Shown here: positions 6,592 through 7,394 of the stretch, piece after piece
Numbering within the stretch: the stretch's first letter is position 1
How the letters are laid out: every line of letters begins with the position of its first letter
Source: Nitrospiraceae bacterium
Lineage (GTDB): Bacteria > Nitrospirota > Nitrospiria > Nitrospirales > Nitrospiraceae
Length of the DNA stretch: 7,394 nt
Reading direction: 5' to 3'
NCBI GenBank assembly: GCA_005793285.1
Contig: SXPO01000019.1
Coordinates: forward strand, 1-7,394
The notes under the pieces: model-generated
Told to the model about the DNA's origin: nothing
The model's input: only the letters and a program-made list of their open reading frames with translations
Databases searched by the model: none
Position numbers and translations under genes: made by a program

Positions 6592-6637
6592 CTTGAGGGG
6601 GTTTCCACTTCTTGTGGGAATCCCCTCAAGTCGTTTT
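6592..6637 (+). terminator. Strong intrinsic terminator between convergent genes
   Basis: A 17-bp stem (6592-6608 with 6614-6630, two G-U pairs) closes a TTCTT loop and is followed by TCGTTTT at 6631-6637. It sits 30 bp after the Lys/Glu-repeat gene stop, and its T-tract touches the stop codon of the convergent Nudix gene. The minus-strand side has no T-tract, so it serves mainly the plus strand, though the hairpin could also slow transcription from the right. Confidence 0.92.
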
Positions 6638-7151
6638 AGCGCCGGTTGGTTCTGAGATAGACTGCCTGCAATCCTACGATCGTCTTCGCGTCACGGATCG
6701 TCCCATCCTCGATTTTGTTCACTGCCTCCGCAAGCGGCATTTCGATGATGTCCAACACTTCGTCCTGGTCCAGCTGCTGTCGGCCCTTTGTCAGCCCCGT
6801 GGCCTTGTATAGATGAATCACTTCGTCGGCAAACCCCGGAGCCGTGAAGATGCTGGAGAGTAGCTCGAAAGATGAGGCGCGATAGCCCACCTCTTCTTCC
6901 AACTCCCGCGACGCACAGTGGAGAGGGTCTTCGCCGGGATGAAGTTTTCCCGCAGGGATTTCATAGATAAATCCCCCCGCCGCATGGCGAAACTGCCGGA
7001 TCAACACGACCGTGCCATCGTCCTTCACCGGGACGACAGCGGCGGCTCCAGGGTGGCGGATCGTCTCAAGATCGATCGTGGCCCCATTCGGCAACGTCAC
7101 GGTATCGATGTTGAGAGTAACGACTTTACCTGTATAGACGTTTTTCGTCAT
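6636..7151 (-). CDS. Nudix hydrolase, ADP-ribose pyrophosphatase-like
   Basis: Nudix enzymes cleave nucleoside diphosphates linked to another group; the ADP-ribose type yields AMP and ribose 5-phosphate with a divalent metal in the cytoplasm. The 171-residue product carries a complete Nudix box at residues 68-90: G68, E74, then RELEEEVGY with the metal-binding glutamates E83, E86 and E87. The preceding LIRQFRHAAGG and YEIPAGKL are typical of the ADP-ribose subgroup. A proline (P105) lies 15 residues after the box, the position used to tell ADP-ribose pyrophosphatases from other Nudix enzymes. The start is 3 bp after the gcvT stop, with no strong ribosome-binding site, so translation may be coupled to gcvT. 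Exact substrate is inferred; GDP-mannose or other nucleotide sugars remain possible. Confidence 0.9.
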   Translation of the reverse strand: MTKNVYTGKVVTLNIDTVTLPNGATIDLETIRHPGAAAVVPVKDDGTVVLIRQFRHAAGGFIYEIPAGKLHPGEDPLHCASRELEEEVGYRASSFELLSSIFTAPGFADEVIHLYKATGLTKGRQQLDQDEVLDIIEMPLAEAVNKIEDGTIRDAKTIVGLQAVYLRTNRR

Positions 7152-7154
7152 AGG

Positions 7155-7394
7155 CTATGCGCTCTTGGGTCTTTTCATGAACGGCGGCCTGACGACCGTC
7201 GCGAGAAGGGCCTTGCCTCTGATATCAACCGCAATCAAGGTCCCTGGAGCGGCATAGGCCGCCGGCACGTAGCCCAATCCGATCCCCTTTTGTAAGCGAG
7301 GCGACAGATTGCCGCTGCTGACGTCGCCGACTGGGTTCGACGTGGCAGGATCACGAATCTTGAATCCATGCCGTGGGACGCCTTTTTCCAGAAG
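7155..7394 (-). CDS. gcvT: Aminomethyltransferase (glycine cleavage T protein), C-terminal end only
   Basis: GcvT moves the methylene group from the lipoylated H protein to tetrahydrofolate and releases ammonia in the glycine cleavage system. Only the last 79 residues are in the window; the gene continues past the right edge. They match the C-terminal GcvT domain: GVPRHGFKI, then a GDVSSGNLSPRL segment (usually G-x-V-T-S-G-x-x-S-P), KGIGLGYVP and VDIRGKALLATVVRPPF. The stop is TAG at 7155-7157. The Nudix gene follows after 3 bp on the same strand, so the two are probably one operon. A related folate-binding protein of the YgfZ type is less likely, because the GLGYVP and VDIRGK segments are those of GcvT. 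Confidence 0.88.
   Translation of the reverse strand, partial: LLEKGVPRHGFKIRDPATSNPVGDVSSGNLSPRLQKGIGLGYVPAAYAAPGTLIAVDIRGKALLATVVRPPFMKRPKSA

Noticed and set aside
1..7394. CRISPR arrays, tRNA or rRNA genes, insertion sequences
   Set aside because: No regularly spaced repeats, tRNA-like cloverleaf with a CCA end, rRNA segment, transposase or terminal inverted repeat was seen on either strand.

Overview
The window is a 7.4 kb piece of a moderately GC-rich bacterial chromosome. The best guess is a Nitrospira-type nitrite oxidiser (phylum Nitrospirota). That guess rests on the gene mix: a very long DabA-type inorganic-carbon transporter subunit, a DUF2490 outer-membrane protein, a small secreted protein built from lysine/glutamate repeats, and FabI, Nudix and GcvT genes. 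It is inference, because there is no marker gene here. The membrane proteins are of Gram-negative type (signal peptide plus predicted outer-membrane beta-barrel).

Layout. Positions 1-3078 (minus) hold almost all of a dabA gene; its 3' end runs off the left edge. It reads as one open frame of 1026 codons from a GTG start. Positions 3079-3535 are a long leader with repeated short motifs and a possible promoter. Positions 3536-4297 (minus) encode a DUF2490 outer-membrane protein. After a 305-bp divergent spacer, 4603-5013 (plus) encodes the ribosome-rescue hydrolase ArfB. It converges on fabI (5055-5846, minus), the enoyl-ACP reductase of fatty-acid synthesis. A 469-bp spacer (5847-6315) contains a palindrome, nested inverted repeats and two alternative hairpins. 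It leads into a small gene (6316-6561, plus) for a secreted, highly charged repeat protein, closed by a strong terminator at 6592-6637. On the minus strand, the 3' end of gcvT (7155-7394) and a Nudix ADP-ribose pyrophosphatase-like gene (6636-7151) lie 3 bp apart and probably form an operon.

How the genes relate. This is mostly a set of separate short transcription units rather than one pathway. dabA would supply bicarbonate to carbon fixation, but its expected membrane partner dabB is not in the window. fabI, arfB, gcvT and the Nudix gene are housekeeping. No mobile element, CRISPR array, tRNA or rRNA was recognised. The least explained items are the Lys/Glu-repeat secreted protein with its structured 5' leader, and the repeat-rich leader of dabA.
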